Assembly (NCBI RefSeq): GCF_002288925.2
Contig: NW_022098001.1
Coordinates: 15,624,181-15,688,180, forward strand
Direction of reading: 5' to 3'
Source of the DNA: Delphinapterus leucas
Lineage: Eukaryota; Chordata; Mammalia; Artiodactyla; Monodontidae
DNA length: 64,000 bases
In this document: positions 31,561 to 44,103 of the stretch, in pieces
How the letters are laid out: each line of letters starts with the position of its first letter
Numbering within the stretch: the first letter of the stretch is position 1
Program-made: the position numbers and the translations under genes
Notes under the pieces: model-generated
Databases searched by the model: none
What the model saw: only the letters and a program-made list of their open reading frames with translations
Told to the model about the DNA's origin: nothing

Positions 31561-32865
31561 GGGTCTGTGTTACATTCATTTGTCATTGTCATTCATCTAT
31601 TCATGGTTTTGAGTGTTTACCATGCACAAAGCAACAGACTAAGCACCATATCTTTAAGGAAAGTGAGAATAATTTCAAAAATTTGTTGATGAGAAAGATC
31701 ACAGGTGAGGTGTTGGCACTTGATGCAGAGAGGAGAAAGGGATTGATGCCTGTGTACTGACCAGTGTCGTCCTCCTGCCTCTGCTGTCCCCAGCCAGACC
31801 CCAGCTGCCAAGTGCAGCTTCAGTGACACTACAACTAAATGTCCGGTTAATTTTCCTTTTCCCTTATGAAAATATAACTGTGGGAAGGATGATGGGGCAT
31901 TCAGTAGTTAGGAAATGAGTCAGGGACTAAGTAGAAGCAAGCTAGATGGTTGAGCAATTTTCTTAAATGATATATGAAAGGAAAATCTTGAAAAGGAATA
32001 GGGTTTGACTTCATATCAGAACTTATAAACATGCTGGGCGATATGCACTCAGCAGAGCATCAGTGCATTAGGAGCTATAATCTAGTTGAGTTTCTACAAA
32101 GTGACTGGAAGAGAAATTAAAAATGAAGGTGTTTGATTTCTGCAGAATCAATTTTTGAAAAAATGAGTAGTGAATAATGGATGCAATAGAATGGAATAAC
32201 TGAATAATACAATGGGAAGGAATTAAGAGCAAAAAAGGGAAAAGAGAGTGCTCAGAGATAATCTGATCCATGGCAAAGGGTTATAAACTACCATTTTTAG
32301 CAATAAAAGTACTTGTCCGGGGAAAAGAATACAAAAAATAAAAAGTAACTTAAGATAAAAAAAGAGAGAAACATGAAATATTAAACACTTGGGCCATGCA
32401 ATATTGAAAAGATGGAGCAAAATTAAAATAATATATAAACTTTGACAGTTTCCACTTTTGTAAAAGCCATGTTGTCTCAGCCTGGCTCCCAAACTACTGC
32501 CACCTTCCTGGTGGCCTCTGCTCAAAGCCCTTGACGGAAACACTGAGATCTGCTAGACTCTCCTTTCTCTCTCTCTTCACGCAGTTCAGAATTACCCCTT
32601 CTGTCTGCATCCACCACACCAGTCACTCAGTTGGATGAGTTCCTGTTAAACTTCAGGTCCTGCTCCAGTTCTTGGGATTCTGGGATAAGAGAGAGTGCCT
32701 GTTTCTGAGACAGACTGGCCAGTGTTCTGGAGATAAAATGATGAAGTGCGTTAAAAGAAAATGAACTCTCAAAAGAGATGTGATCTTCTTCTTCTGGGCT
32801 CTGTGTTCTGATGCCATCGAAGTCTCTTTTCCCTTTGATATTTTCTCTCAGAGGATTTCTTTGCC
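31561..32865. other. No gene recognised
   Basis: A/T-rich sequence with no clear repeat or coding signal. Frames up to 106 codons (minus 32223-32543) are hydrophobic, A/T-driven and unsupported. Confidence 0.45.
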
Positions 32866-33058
32866 TCAGAGGTCCTCGAACTGTAGCTCCCAGACCAGCA
32901 GCATCTGCGTTACCTGGGAACTGATTAGAAATGCAGATTTTCAAGTCCCGCCCCAAACCTACTGAACCAGAAGCTGACTCGGGGTGAGACCTAGAAATCT
33001 GTGTTTGGAGAGCCCTCCAGCTGGTTCTGATGCTCATTCAAGTGTGAGAAGCTCTGCT
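32866..33058 (+). mobile_element. MER5A-like hAT-Charlie DNA transposon
   Basis: Matches the MER5A layout: 'cagaccagcagcatctgcgttacctgggaactgattagaaatgcag', then 'cctactgaaccagaagctgac', 'ctggttctgatgctcattcaagt' and the terminal 'gtgagaagctctgctctg'. Non-autonomous, ancient. Confidence 0.75.
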
Positions 33059-33109
33059 CTGTCTCTCGGCCCAGCTTTTTCTGACCATTCATCTCCACCA
33101 AAGCCTAGG

Positions 33110-33275
33110 CCAGAGTCGGGGCTTCACACACATGCTCTTTCTTAATCCTCAAAACAACCCTATGAAATATTTCTTTTTTACTTGTCATTTCCACAGAAGA
33201 CAAAACTGAGGCTCTATTTGGTAGAGGTGCTTCCCCAAGGAATCAATGATAATAAGGAAAGAGTTGGACCTTGAA
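33110..33275 (-). mobile_element. MIR SINE
   Basis: Antisense MIR: 'cttaatcctcaaaacaaccctatgaaat', 'cagaagacaaaactgaggctc' and 'agttggaccttgaatc'. Confidence 0.6.
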
Positions 33276-33639
33276 TCTATATCTGGTCCATTCCAAAGTC
33301 CATGCTCCTTTCTCTACATATTGTCATTTTCTCTGAGCATCATGACCTCTTCCAATGCAACTTTTCATTTTCGAATCAACAGTTGCTCCTATATCTACCT
33401 CAAAATATGTCTGTACTTATCTGCCCTTCACTGTCTCCTGCTTAGAGAGAGGGAAGGAGGCTCTTTGCAAATGTAAGTCTTCCAATCTGTGCTCTTCAAT
33501 GAGATTCTTCTTCCTCCCTGATCTCTCTGCCATTTCTCTTTCCCTCTCCTTTATTTTCTCTTCATTATCCCTTCTGATCCTGTTTATCTCTCCCAAAAAT
33601 TAGTTGTCTTTTTCCTTCTTTCATTTTTAACCATCAAAC

Positions 33640-34110
33640 TCCCTTGGCTTCCCTTCTTGTTTCATATTCTCTCAATGAGTATCTCACGCATCCACAGGAT
33701 TTCTCTTTGGATGAAATCCAAATCTGTTTCTGGTCTTGCCTCTTTCCCATGCTCCAGACCTATGTATAAAGCTTCTTCCTGGATATCTTATTCATCCTCA
33801 GCCCAATGTGCCTAAAACAGAGCTGAATGTTTTCTCCCCAGGTCTGCTCCCTATCTAGTTAGTAGGATCATTTTCCATCCATTCTGTCAGGAGAGAAAAC
33901 CTTGTACTCAGCCCTCTCTTTCACACTGTTTATCCAATCAGTCTTCCTTAAAATAGTGTTCAGATCTGGTCCCCTTAGTTACATGCTTCACCTAGATTAC
34001 AAACTCTTTGAGAGATGGACAGGATCTTATTCCCCTTATAATGCCACATCTAGCTCATTGCTTTGCGTGTTATAGGTGCTGAAAAGTTATTAAGTGAATA
34101 TATAGAAAAA
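33640..34110 (+). mobile_element. L2 LINE 3' region (probable)
   Basis: 'gtgcctaaaacagagctgaatgttttc', 'catccattctgtcaggag', 'ctttgagagatggacaggatcttattccc' and 'aggtgctgaaaagttattaagtgaat' occur in the order expected of sense L2 down to its 3' end. Divergent. Confidence 0.45.
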
Positions 34111-35462
34111 TTAAGGGATTAAAAAAGTAACAATTGTTATTCTTATAGGAAAAGAAGAGAAATAGCAGACACTCTAAAGGTAAGTTAAAATAATTTAGTG
34201 ACAGCCAAGGTGACTGTTAAAATGCTCACTGAATTATTAGTCCAAGAGGAGCAAGAGGATGGAGACCTGAAAGACTTATCAAATAATGAATCAAAGGATG
34301 GCCCCTGTAGCCTTCTGTTAAGAGGCAGAGATATTTCAACATCTCAAGAAACAAGTGCTACAATCTTTTATGAGACTAGAAAATCATTGTAGGTCTCATA
34401 AATTTCCCTCTTCTTATTGTTCCAAAGGCTTAATTTATGATGAGTCACTCCATAAATCTAGGCAAAGGTGACTAATGATTATAATAACAATATCATAAAT
34501 TATATAGTGCTTTTCCTCCAAAGGAAAACTGTATCTAATTTATTCTCACAATATTGCCTATTGGCTGCTGGGGCCAGGGATCATTATTTCTATTTTTCAG
34601 CTACCTGGGCGTGGAAACGTACCTTCCCATTTTTCCTCATTGTCATGCCATTCCCTATGGCTGCATCCTCATGTCCAGCCAAGCTTACTTCCAAGTGGGT
34701 TCCTACTCTTTCCTCACCTTCTTCAGTCACCAAACCTTAGATTGTTTTTCTTTCCCTCTATTTGTCATACCACATTCCCAACCTGATATAAAAACACTTT
34801 GTAACTTATTCATTGCCGAACTCATTGCCACAGAAATTCAGAAAACCTAACCAAAGGTGAATAAAAATGGTAAAAAAACTATGCAGAATGAATTGTAGGT
34901 CACTTTCTTGATAATTATAATGCACTCCTCTCCTATAACAGATACTTAAAGTTACTGCAGTTGAAGGTTTCCTTTTTGATATATCATTTCAGATAGCCCA
35001 ACCTACTCTTGTCTATTGGCTGTTAACTCCAGTGAAACAGGAATTATGCACTTTAGTCACTGTTTATCAGATTGTACAAGAAGGATATTAAGCACATAGT
35101 TATTTACTAAGTGATCAGGTTAAAGCCACAGGTTCAGTAATACTTATCACAATATTTGAGTCATTAGAACATGAATCCATATCTTTTGATACTAAGTTTT
35201 ATTATTTGGTCCATAAATCTATTATTTTGTAAAAATTTAAGCAGAACTTTAGAATATTTTCCTTAGTAAACCCTAGCAATGAGTTAGTTAACCTTGAACA
35301 ATTATGTTAAGACTCTAATGGCAAAAAATACTGCCTTGGATTTTAAGAGTTATTTCTTTATGAGTTCAATTTACTTTGTGTGTATTATTTTAAATAACTT
35401 CATAAGATGGTAAGGAAAAGTGATATTCTTATCTTTCCCTTCATAGATGGCTTTGGTAATAC
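34111..35462. other. No gene recognised
   Basis: A/T-rich. A 64-codon acidic frame (34198-34392, plus) and two overlapping frames at 34468-34850 show no family signature. No acceptable splice pattern is apparent. Confidence 0.45.
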
Positions 35463-36110
35463 TTCATCCATCCATTCATTTGTTCCACAAATATTTGTTG
35501 GTTGCCAGCTATATGCTAGGAGGTCTGCTGGGTGCTGAGTATATAGTACTGAACAAACCAAATAGTCCTTTTCCTTGAGGAGCTTAGAGTTTAAAACAAG
35601 ATACAGACATTAAGTGAAGAAACAAATAAAAATGCATACCTTCAAATTATGATGAGTGTTATGAAGTAAAAGAATTGAGAGGAATCCAAGAAGGCCCCTT
35701 TGAGAGAGAGACCTTTGTTATGGGATGAAGGGTAAGAGTTAGGCTGAGTGGCATGCAGGTGACTCAACACATGTGGATGACCAGAATGCAGCTGAGAACC
35801 CGAAAAGCAGAGAGTGGCCTGATGGTAGTGAGAGGGGGCAGTGTCACAAAATGAAGCGGCGGAAGGAGGCAGGGAGGGCCTCCATCATCTTATTGTCCAT
35901 GGTAAGGATATGAGATGTTATTTTAAGTGCAAAGGGAAACCACTGAATGATTTTAAGCAGAGGAATAGGTAGAATCAAATTTTTATTTTAGAGGAGCACT
36001 CTGGCTGCTTTGTGGGGGCACAGGTTGGAGAGGTATGAGAGTGAAGGACCAATTAGGAAGCTCTCAAGTCAGTCCAGGTAGGTAAATTTCAAGGTGGTCA
36101 CCATAGAGGT
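35463..36110 (-). mobile_element. L2 LINE 3' region
   Basis: Antisense L2 from its 3' end: 'ccattcatttgttccacaaatatttgttgg', 'gctgggtgctgagtatatagtactgaacaaacc', 'ccttgaggagcttagagt', 'gatgagtgttatgaag', 'ttttaagcagaggaatagg' and 'gagcactctggctgc'. Confidence 0.75.
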
Positions 36111-36939
36111 AGACAGATTTAAAATATATTTTCAAGTCACTTCAGTAGAACTTAGTGATGAATTGGAAAGAGCTGAGGTGAGGGATGTGGGAGAATGTGA
36201 TGCTCTCAGTCCTTGATATGGCTCTGAGATTAGAGCCAGAAGGAACCTTGGATACTACTGATTCAATGGCCTGTTTTAGAGAAAACAGAATTGAGGTTCC
36301 AAGAGGGGAGGTGGTTTCCCCACACAAATAGTGATTTCACTATAGGTAAAGAAATGAGTGTTGTTCAAGGCCAAAAGGACGATGCAGGGGAATTAAACAT
36401 AGTTTGTTTATATTTAATTCTTACAGCTAGGAAAAATACTTGTGATAACTATTATGAGAAACTCACCACTTATTTTATAACTATTTTCAATGGGTCTGAG
36501 CATGTAGGAAAAAGTTTCCAGTTCCTTTTCCTGTACACTTAAGTGATTCATTGGTTGGGAGAGCCGTCTCCTCATCTGGTCAGTTTTACAGTCTAATGAT
36601 GCTGAATAAGTCCTTGATATTTCAACCCAGGTTTTCACTTGTCCAATGTCAGATGCTATATTTTATTTGGAAATGTAATAGAAACCAATATTTCCTGGTC
36701 TGCCCCTTAAAAGAAGACAAGGAGCTTTATTCTTTAGTGAATTATGTTCATGAATGCAAATTTTAGTTTTTTTGCTTCTTTCTTGCTGATGCAAAAATAA
36801 TTGAATGCTGTGAAATGAGTCACAGTCCTTAGTCCTGTTTTGGTTGACATGGCCTATTCTTGGAAAGTTTGACTATTTGTTAAAATAAATTATAACTTTT
36901 AATGATTCTTTTTGGGGCACGAGGCTCATATTCAATGAT
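36111..36939. other. No gene recognised
   Basis: A/T-rich unique-looking sequence. No supported feature. Confidence 0.45.
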
Positions 36940-37125
36940 AATAATAACAATGTTTTAATAGTAATAACTAATTCAGACAGAGCTATTTCCTATATGCCAG
37001 GCACTGTACCAGGACTGTTAACATACACTATTTGCAAAGAGTCATACAGCTAATGTTGACAAAGCTGACATTCAAGCCCAAGTCTTTCTGATTACAGATC
37101 CCATGTCCAAAGCCATTCTCCTGGA
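36940..37125 (-). mobile_element. MIR SINE
   Basis: 'aataataacaatgttttaatagtaataac', 'atgccaggcactgtaccaggactgttaacatacac', 'gagtcatacagctaatg' and 'acattcaagcccaagtct' follow antisense MIR order. Confidence 0.6.
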
Positions 37126-37625
37126 TATTCATTCATCCATTCAATAAATGTCAAGCAGTTGTGTGCTAGGACTGGGAATATTGCTGTGAAAAAAATGGAC
37201 AAAAATCTCTGCTTTCACGAACTTATATTATACTTGGGGGCAGAAATGGGTAAGGTAATGAAACAAAATAAATAAGAAAAGTATATAGTGTGTTAGAAAG
37301 TGATGAATGCTATGGAGAGAAATAAATGCAAGTGAAAGGAGGTGTTGAAATTTTAAATTGAAGGGTTGGAGAGGGCGTCATTGAGAAGGTAACATTTGAG
37401 CAAGTACTTCAAAGGAGCTCAGGGGGCTGAGCTCCATGGCTGTGGAGAGGAAGTGCATTCTAAGGAGAGGGAATAGCAGTGCAAATGCTCTCCGTCAGGA
37501 GCTGCCTGGCATGTTTGGGGAAGAGCAGGGAGGCCAGGGTGGCGTCAGGGGAGGGAGCAAGGGGTGAATAGTAGATGCAGTTAGTGATGGAAGGCCAGAT
37601 TGTCCTGTAGGGTATTTCAAGCCAG
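37126..37625 (-). mobile_element. L2 LINE 3' region
   Basis: Antisense L2: 'attcatccattcaataaatg', 'gtgctaggactgggaatattgctgtgaa', 'gtgatgaatgctatggagagaaata', 'gaaggtaacatttgagcaa' and 'aagtgcattctaaggagagggaatagcagtgcaaa'. Confidence 0.72.
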
Positions 37626-37899
37626 GGTAAGTTTTTTTTAACTATATAAGAAATACAAAACTCTTGTATAAGAATGCTATTTGTCATGCTATTATGAGGT
37701 AAGGCTTATTCATGTTGCGTTGGAGGTCTCCGAGAATTAACAAGTGACAGTGGGGCTGCTCTCTGGGCATGTCTGGTCCCCTGAGGAAGCAGGGCTGACT
37801 TAGGAAGTCAGCTGTGTGATTGACATTTTGGTAGCCAAGAAGTGGATGGGTTTTATTCAATTTTGCAACTAGTCTGTAAATCCAACTTTTATAGTGCGT

Positions 37900-38072
37900 T
37901 AGAACATTGTTTCTCAAACTCGAACGTGCATATCAACTACCTTGATGGTGTGAACAAGCAGATTCTGATTCAGTACATCCGAGGTCAGGTCCATGGGCCT
38001 GCATCGCTAACAAGCTCCCAGGTAAAGTCAGCACTGCTTAGTCTGTGGTCCATACCTTGAGAAGCAGGCCTT
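37900..38072 (-). mobile_element. MER5A-like hAT-Charlie DNA transposon
   Basis: Reverse orientation: 'gtttctcaaactcgaacgtgcatatcaac', 'gcagattctgattcagtacatccgagg', 'gctaacaagctcccagg' and 'gtggtccataccttgagaagca'. Confidence 0.65.
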
Positions 38073-38139
38073 TAGAGTTTGCTGAAGACTTTCCTATAAA
38101 TCATGTTATTTTAATTTGGCTTTTCATCAAAACCCTAAG

Positions 38140-38285
38140 TTAATTGGTTCAAGTATTATCATTTTCATTTACAAATGAATAAACTGAAGCTCAGAGGGAT
38201 GAGATGACCTGGCAGAGGTCATATGGCCAAATGACAGAGCTGTGACTTGAATTTAGTTCCCTGGTTCTAGACAACAGCTGCCCTG
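38140..38285 (-). mobile_element. MIR SINE
   Basis: 'attatcattttcatttacaaatgaataaactgaagctcagagg', 'aggtcatatggccaaatgacagagctgtgacttgaat' match antisense MIR. Confidence 0.68.
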
Positions 38286-38343
38286 ATGGCTTTTAAGCTC
38301 TGATACATAAAAGCACGCTAATGAATGTTTTTGGCTGGTGCTT

Positions 38344-38345
<2 letters not shown>

Positions 38346-38380
<35 letters not shown>
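38346..38380 (+). repeat. (CA)n microsatellite
   Basis: About 17 uninterrupted CA units. The Val/Cys and Thr/His frames across it are artefacts. Confidence 0.97.
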
Positions 38381-38382
<2 letters not shown>

Positions 38383-39435
38383 CCTGCGCGCAGCTGGGGT
38401 TGGGCGGTGGGGTAGAGTGGGGGATGATAAAGCCTCACTAAAGCTGCAGCTGCCCAGAGGCGCTCCTTGGCAGTCTCTGGAAATGATACAGTCATCACGC
38501 CAGGCCCTGGAAATGTCTTGCCGTGTGCCTTTCTCACACACAATGCTGGCCCCCACCTCTGATGGGAACATTTTCTTCCCAGGTACTTTGCACATGAGCT
38601 AAACCGCATGTACCTCTGAGGTAGTCTGGTCCTGTGCTCTTGCCCAAGTCAGAAAGTTATTTTCTGCCAAGCTGAAAAATACTGTTCTTCTCACCCAAGG
38701 AAAGCACTCTTCTCAGAAATGAAGCACACCACTTCATACTGAGCTCCAGCTTTCTGGGACAGGCGGAAATCTTTGAAGCATTTCCAGCCAAATCCTTGGA
38801 GAGGTAAACACATTTTTCAGCCGCAGGATTCCAGGTTAAAGAAGTGTGTCCCCCACTTGTTTACAAAGCAGCACAGCAGCTGTTCGGAGGCCTCCACCCC
38901 CGTGGACAGACAGGCATTTGGAAGATGCACTGAGCCCTACCAGACAGTTTGCTCAGGCTCCCTCCTCCCCCTCCCACCGGAGCGCTCATCACCATCAACC
39001 ACCGGCAGCACTGAGAGCTCAGTGCAGGAATGGCACAGGAGACACTCCTGGCTTCTCTGATTCAGTTTTGTTGTGCTCTCTTTATTAATGTTAAAAAAAA
39101 AAATCAGGTTGCCTCTCAAATTTGTCTGCAGGTGACAATTAAAGAAAAACTCCTACCTGCATCCTCTGTTGCTTTCTAATCCTTAGTGAGAAACATGGCT
39201 TCAGAGACACGGGCATGAGTTTCTTGGGGCTGCTGTGAGAAGAGCTCTCCCACTCTGCCTCTGCCTGTGTACCTGTGCTTACAAACTCAGCTTCTGTCCT
39301 GTGTCTTCTGTCAAGTCCTTCTGGGACACACCACTTCACAGCGATTGCTTGCGTTCCTGATTCCTAAAACACAGAAGGCTTTTACTACTGTTGGACATTT
39401 ATCCTATACTGCCTCGGATGGTTATAGTAATCACA
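38381..39435. other. No gene recognised
   Basis: Moderately GC-rich near 38840-39060, with frames of 80-95 codons in two registers, but no domain or splice context. An A-run is at about 39091. Confidence 0.4.
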
Positions 39436-39640
39436 GAGATGACAATAGCTAGCCTGTATAGTGAATTATTCATTCCACACTATGCTAAGCACTTGATACG
39501 GAATGTCCCACTTATCCTCAAAATAGACCTCATAAGGTTAGTATTATTATCCCCATTGTAAGATGAGAAAATTGAGGCACGGACAAGTTAGGACTAGAGT
39601 TTGCCCAAGGTCATAAGTTAGAGTCCAGACTAGAACCAGG
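39436..39640 (-). mobile_element. MIR SINE
   Basis: 'gacaatagctagcctgtat', 'tatgctaagcacttgatacggaatg', 'attattatccccattgtaagatgagaaaattgaggcacgg', 'gcccaaggtcataagttagagtcc' give nearly full antisense MIR. Confidence 0.72.
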
Positions 39641-39863
39641 TGTGTTTGGATACTTTTTATCTTTTAAATATGTGAAGATAATGTCTCTTCTTCTATTATG
39701 CTGTAAACTCTCTCTGACGAATAGCAGTCCTTAATAAACATCCCTGTATTTCAGCAAAGACTACTCTGGAGGCACTTCACCTTAATACCACTACCTAATA
39801 CTACTGCCATTGTTAGCAATTATAGGGACTCAAATGATTAGGTAGCTGTAGTGGATATGTGTT

Positions 39864-39881
39864 TGTGTGTGTGTGTGTGTT
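39864..39881 (+). repeat. (GT)n microsatellite, short
   Basis: About 9 GT units. Confidence 0.9.
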
Positions 39882-40480
39882 TGCTACCTTCAGATACCTT
39901 TGGAGAAACCACCCTGTTTCCATTCTTAGTCCATGTGATTGGGGTTAGTGTGACCTTCTCCTTGCCCCCTCACTCCAAAGTGGCACTTGGTCTTTGCCAA
40001 TTACAATAGTCCATACCACTGGACATAGGGATGGATAGGGAGACTGATACAGGAGGACGAATTTGAGATTGTGGGTACATCTCAAAGAATTACATGAGCC
40101 TGAGTCTACTTGGGGCCACCTTTGCCCTCACATGAATACAGCCAGCCTAAGAGAAAGCAACATAAGAAAGAATAGAGCTGAGAGATACAGAGATATAGTT
40201 TTAATGAGAGGTTTGAATCCTTGGATCCAGATGAGATTTATTCCTAGATAGTTTTTAGCTATAAAAACAAATACATATTCTATTTTTGCTAAAGTTTTTT
40301 TCAAGTTGGGTATTTTTCCCCTTATAGCTGGATGAGTCAGGACATATCAAAGCACATGGCCCCTTTTCCTTTAAATACCAGTCATTGACCAGCAAGGGTT
40401 TGCTCTCTTTTTTAATCTAGATTTTAGATTTTAATCTAGATTTTCTGTGATGATTGGGGTGTTCTAGAAATGGTCAAGGT

Positions 40481-40642
40481 CTACACTGTCCAATAGAGTT
40501 GTCACTGGCCACATGCGCTACTGAGCACTTGAAAAGTGGCTGTTGCAACTGAAGGACTGAATTTTAAATTTTATTTACTTTTAATTAATTTAAATTAAAT
40601 ATCCACATGCGGTTTATGGCTATCATATTGGGTAGCAAAGAT
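40481..40642 (+). mobile_element. Non-autonomous MER-type DNA transposon with terminal inverted repeats
   Basis: Begins 'ctacactgtccaatagag' and ends 'tatcatattgggtagca', which are approximate inverted repeats. Internal 'ggccacatgcgctactgagcacttgaaaagtggct' and 'aattttaaattttatttacttttaattaatttaaatt' match a common MER element of the hAT/MER1 group. Subfamily not fixed. Confidence 0.65.
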
Positions 40643-41139
40643 CTAGACCATCTTTGCACTACATGAATGGATACAGAGATGTCTGACGACTCCACTGCAA
40701 TAGGTGGAATGACCAAAGAATTATAGCTTCCTCACTCTGTTTCTGGTGGGTTCCCAGGTGTCCTCCTTCTGTTTCTGAATCCAAAGCTCATGCTCTTTCC
40801 CCTGTAGGAGATTTAAAGAAGTGAATTACTTGTCTATGTCTTCTAATGGCAAATGCCTTATCAGCTCTGCTTGTGCAACGGCAGATGAAGGGAAACTCCT
40901 ACCTTTTGAACATGGCTATCCTGTTCCAGTCCCTCCACCCTGACACCTGTGTGAGACAGGCCCTGGAATGTCATTATAGTTCCTCATGGTCTAGATCATG
41001 TTAACCCTTGTGGTAGAAATGAATAAAGAAAAATAGACACAACAATATCCAGATTATTCTTAGTCTGTCATCTAAGTCTTCATCTAAGTTTGGAGGAAGA
41101 AGGTGGAGACAAACCTTAAGGTATTACTTAACTAGAAAT

Positions 41140-41335
41140 TCATCTAGTTATCAGAGCTTTTGGATTTTAAATCCCGACTCCATCATTTAGCCCATGTGAG
41201 ACCTCTGTGGAGCCATTTATGCTCTTTGAATGATGAGTTTTTGCAATTGAGACAATGGGGACAGCAGTATTTATCTCATAGTGCCTGAGTGAGTACTAAG
41301 TGAGAAAGTACCTATGGAAGACAGAGCAGAGTGCT
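41140..41335 (+). mobile_element. MIR SINE
   Basis: 'cttttggattttaaatcccgactccatcattta', 'gcaattgagacaatggggacagcagtatttatctcatagt' fit divergent sense MIR. Confidence 0.5.
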
Positions 41336-41791
41336 CTGTGAGAGTCCACTGTCCTTACTGTTTCATACTATTGTTGACATCCACGGGGTAATGTAAGTAA
41401 TAACGTGCACAAACATGTTGATGATCCTCTAACAACTTTCCACATTAGGGCTCTTCACTAGCCTGCAGCATCTTTGATCTGAAATTTAGCTGGAAGTCTG
41501 GAGACTCTCTCCACAAATTATGCAGTATTAACTGAAGTAAATTAAATGAAGGTCTCTGTTCAGAAAGATAGGTGTCTTCCTGGCACTATCACTACTTTTC
41601 ACTGCTTGGCACCTTCCTTTTCATCTTTTGGATATGTCAAAGGTCCTTGCTGGTGGGGTTTAAAAATAGTTGTTTTCTCTTCTTTTCCCAAAGGGTGGAG
41701 CATTAAACACTTTGAAACCTGGTAAGGAGGCCACATCCCTTCCCAGAGTGCCAACATAGATGCTGTTCAAAATAATTAGATTGGAGTTCAG

Positions 41792-41925
41792 GAAGCATTT
41801 ATTCTAAAAATATTTGTTGCACACCTCCTACTTTTTAGACACTATGCTGGCCACCGAGGATCTAGTAATGAACAAAATAAACACGATCTACAGCTACTCT
41901 CATGGAGTTTATAATCTAAAGATGT
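41792..41925 (-). mobile_element. L2 LINE 3' end
   Basis: 'catttattctaaaaatatttgttgcacacctcctac', 'cactatgctggccaccgaggatctagtaatgaacaaaat' and 'ctctcatggagtttataatcta' are antisense L2 3' terminus. Confidence 0.7.
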
Positions 41926-42756
41926 TGCCTGATGATTAAGCATGGGGGATGGTTTAGGGTCTTGTTTATAGGTTACTGGTCATCTCCCCCAAATCATTTT
42001 CTCATTAAGACAGCACGACTGATGAAGCCTACAGGTATGCGTACATGGGTTGAGAGAACATTATTTGATCAGATGTTGAAGCTTCTCTTGAGTTTTTTAT
42101 TCTCATCATGCAAAGAGAACACTTCTAGATTTATGTAAAATAATTTAATGGTTGGATTCATGTGTAATGGCACAATTCCATCCATTAGAAGAAGGAGGAG
42201 CCTTGTAAGGTCATATTGTCACATATTTTAGTCCCACATATTGTCAGCTCATTTTACCCAGATTTCTGTCATACTCACTTCAAAATAGAGAGGAAGCATT
42301 TCAGCATGTAAACATTGGGAAGCAGGTTCACTGACATCAAATATCTCAATAGCTAGAGTATGCATTTAAAGTATTCCTTCTGCAAACATTAATGCAGTAT
42401 CCATGTTATGCCAGACACTGGCAGCATTTTGGAAGCATTGAGTCTGCTCAATTCTCTGGGAGGCATCTGCTTTCAGTAGTTTGAGAGCAATATGTTTCTG
42501 TGAATTTATACGATCACAGAAATTCTTTTAATGGGATCCTATGCCTCATTTCCAAAAACTGCTGTGTTAGGATTTCAGTAAAAGAATCAAGGGATCAGTG
42601 GGTGTACAAACCAGGATTTTGTGCCTCACGATCTATTCTGACTTAATTCCATCACGGGTGACTTCAGTGTACAAATGTGATAACTCAAAAAGGACAAACA
42701 TATGGAAGTTTTGATACACTTTAGTTCCTTTTACTTTAGCAGACACATTGAGTCAC
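41926..42756. other. No gene recognised
   Basis: A/T-rich unique-looking sequence; a 'tatgccagacactggcagcattttgg' phrase near 42408 hints at a further L2/MIR relic. Confidence 0.4.
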
Positions 42757-42965
42757 ATGTCCCATTAAGTACCACTGACAATAGTGTGCATTTACACGGA
42801 TTATCTTACCTTCCTCTGACATAGACACTATATTTGTTGCCATTTTACAGATGAGGATGTTGGGACTCAAGAGTTAAGATAACATGCCCCAAGATGAGGC
42901 TGTAAGGAAATGATAGACCTGGATTGCATGTGGGGTTATTTGACCCCAAAGCCCATTCTAGATGC
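42757..42965 (-). mobile_element. MIR SINE
   Basis: 'gtgtgcatttacacggattatcttacc', 'gccattttacagatgaggatgttgggactcaagagttaagataacatgcccc' and 'acctggattgcatg' fit antisense MIR. Confidence 0.62.
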
Positions 42966-43635
42966 CTGTATGCCTGTGGACATGATTGCATTTTCAGCTT
43001 CTTTATAGTCACTGCAAGATGGACAAACATAGTTAAGATCTCAATAAATACTGGCCAGTTATAAGTTTGAGTCTCTATGGCAGAGTTGGATAGGGTATGG
43101 GAGAGCTGAGATTTAACTCAAATTAAAAAATATTTGTTTTAAGTACCTACTTGATACTGCTGTGACCGGCTACTTCTCTATATGTTTGAAATTCAGATAA
43201 ACTGGATTGGAATCACCAGCTCTACATCCCGGTTAATATCTCTTCTGACCCCAAGCGTAATTCTCCTGCCTCCACACAGGTTCTATTTTTGAGCCAACTT
43301 GATGCAAAATTTACCCCCTGCAAGTTTCCACAAGACATGTAACCTCACAACAGCATGTTTTTCTATTACTTTTCCTGACCGTTTGGAGGTCACATTGAGC
43401 AGTTAAAATATTTTGCTAGTATCCTGCTGGCAGCTGGCTCTCAAACTCACTTTCCCCTTTTACCGCTCCCTGGCCCCAGACACCCAGCATTACATACTTC
43501 CTGAGTCTTTCAAAAATCCATGCTTGAGCCCCCACTGAGGTACCCTCTTCTTGCAGCTTCCCCACGAAGCAGCGTCCATTCTCTCTTTATTTTTCTTTCT
43601 TTGGAAAGCTGAAAGGTGAATAAAATCCTCTCCAT

Positions 43636-43835
43636 TTCTACACTTAACAATTTTGTGTACATTCTCATTTAATCCTTACACTCACTCTATGAATTAGGTG
43701 TTTTGTCCTCATTTTATGATGAAAAAACAGGCTCAGAAAAGTTGTAATTTGTCCAAGTAGAGTTGTCACGGGGGGAGCTGTGTCGGAAACCTTGGCCCTC
43801 GACCCAGATTCTGATGTTTCCTCCACTCCATCGTG
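43636..43835 (-). mobile_element. MIR SINE
   Basis: 'cattctcatttaatccttacactcactctatgaattaggt', 'tcattttatgatgaaaaaacaggctcagaaaagttg' fit antisense MIR. Confidence 0.62.
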
Positions 43836-43902
43836 CCTCCCCAATCTGATGGAGGCGTGCAGTGGAGAGAGGAAGGATTCTTCCTTAGCTAGTATGCTCT
43901 GT

Positions 43903-44103
43903 CAGTGTTTCTCAATGGAGGGAGACTGACATTGTGGGTGGGATGATTTGCTGCAGGGAACTCTCCTGGGCTTTGCAGGATGTCTGGCATCTCTGGTCCC
44001 ACCATGAAATGCTGGTAGTGTCCTCCGGTCATTGTGGAAACCAATGAAATGTCCCTATACACGTCTGAAGATCACCCTTTGGAAAGGGGTGGTGCCTCCC
44101 CCA
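43903..44103 (+). mobile_element. MER20-like hAT-Charlie DNA transposon
   Basis: 'gtgtttctcaatgg', 'ctgacattgtgggtgggatgatt', 'ctgggctttgcaggatgtctggcatctctggtcccaccatg', 'gctggtagtgtcctcc' and 'gaaaccaatgaaatgtcc' give the usual layout of this family. Confidence 0.65.

Noticed and set aside
38253..38609. 118- and 100-codon minus-strand frames
   Set aside because: Both contain a Cys-Val run from the (CA)n repeat; two registers stay open equally, so there is no coding signal.
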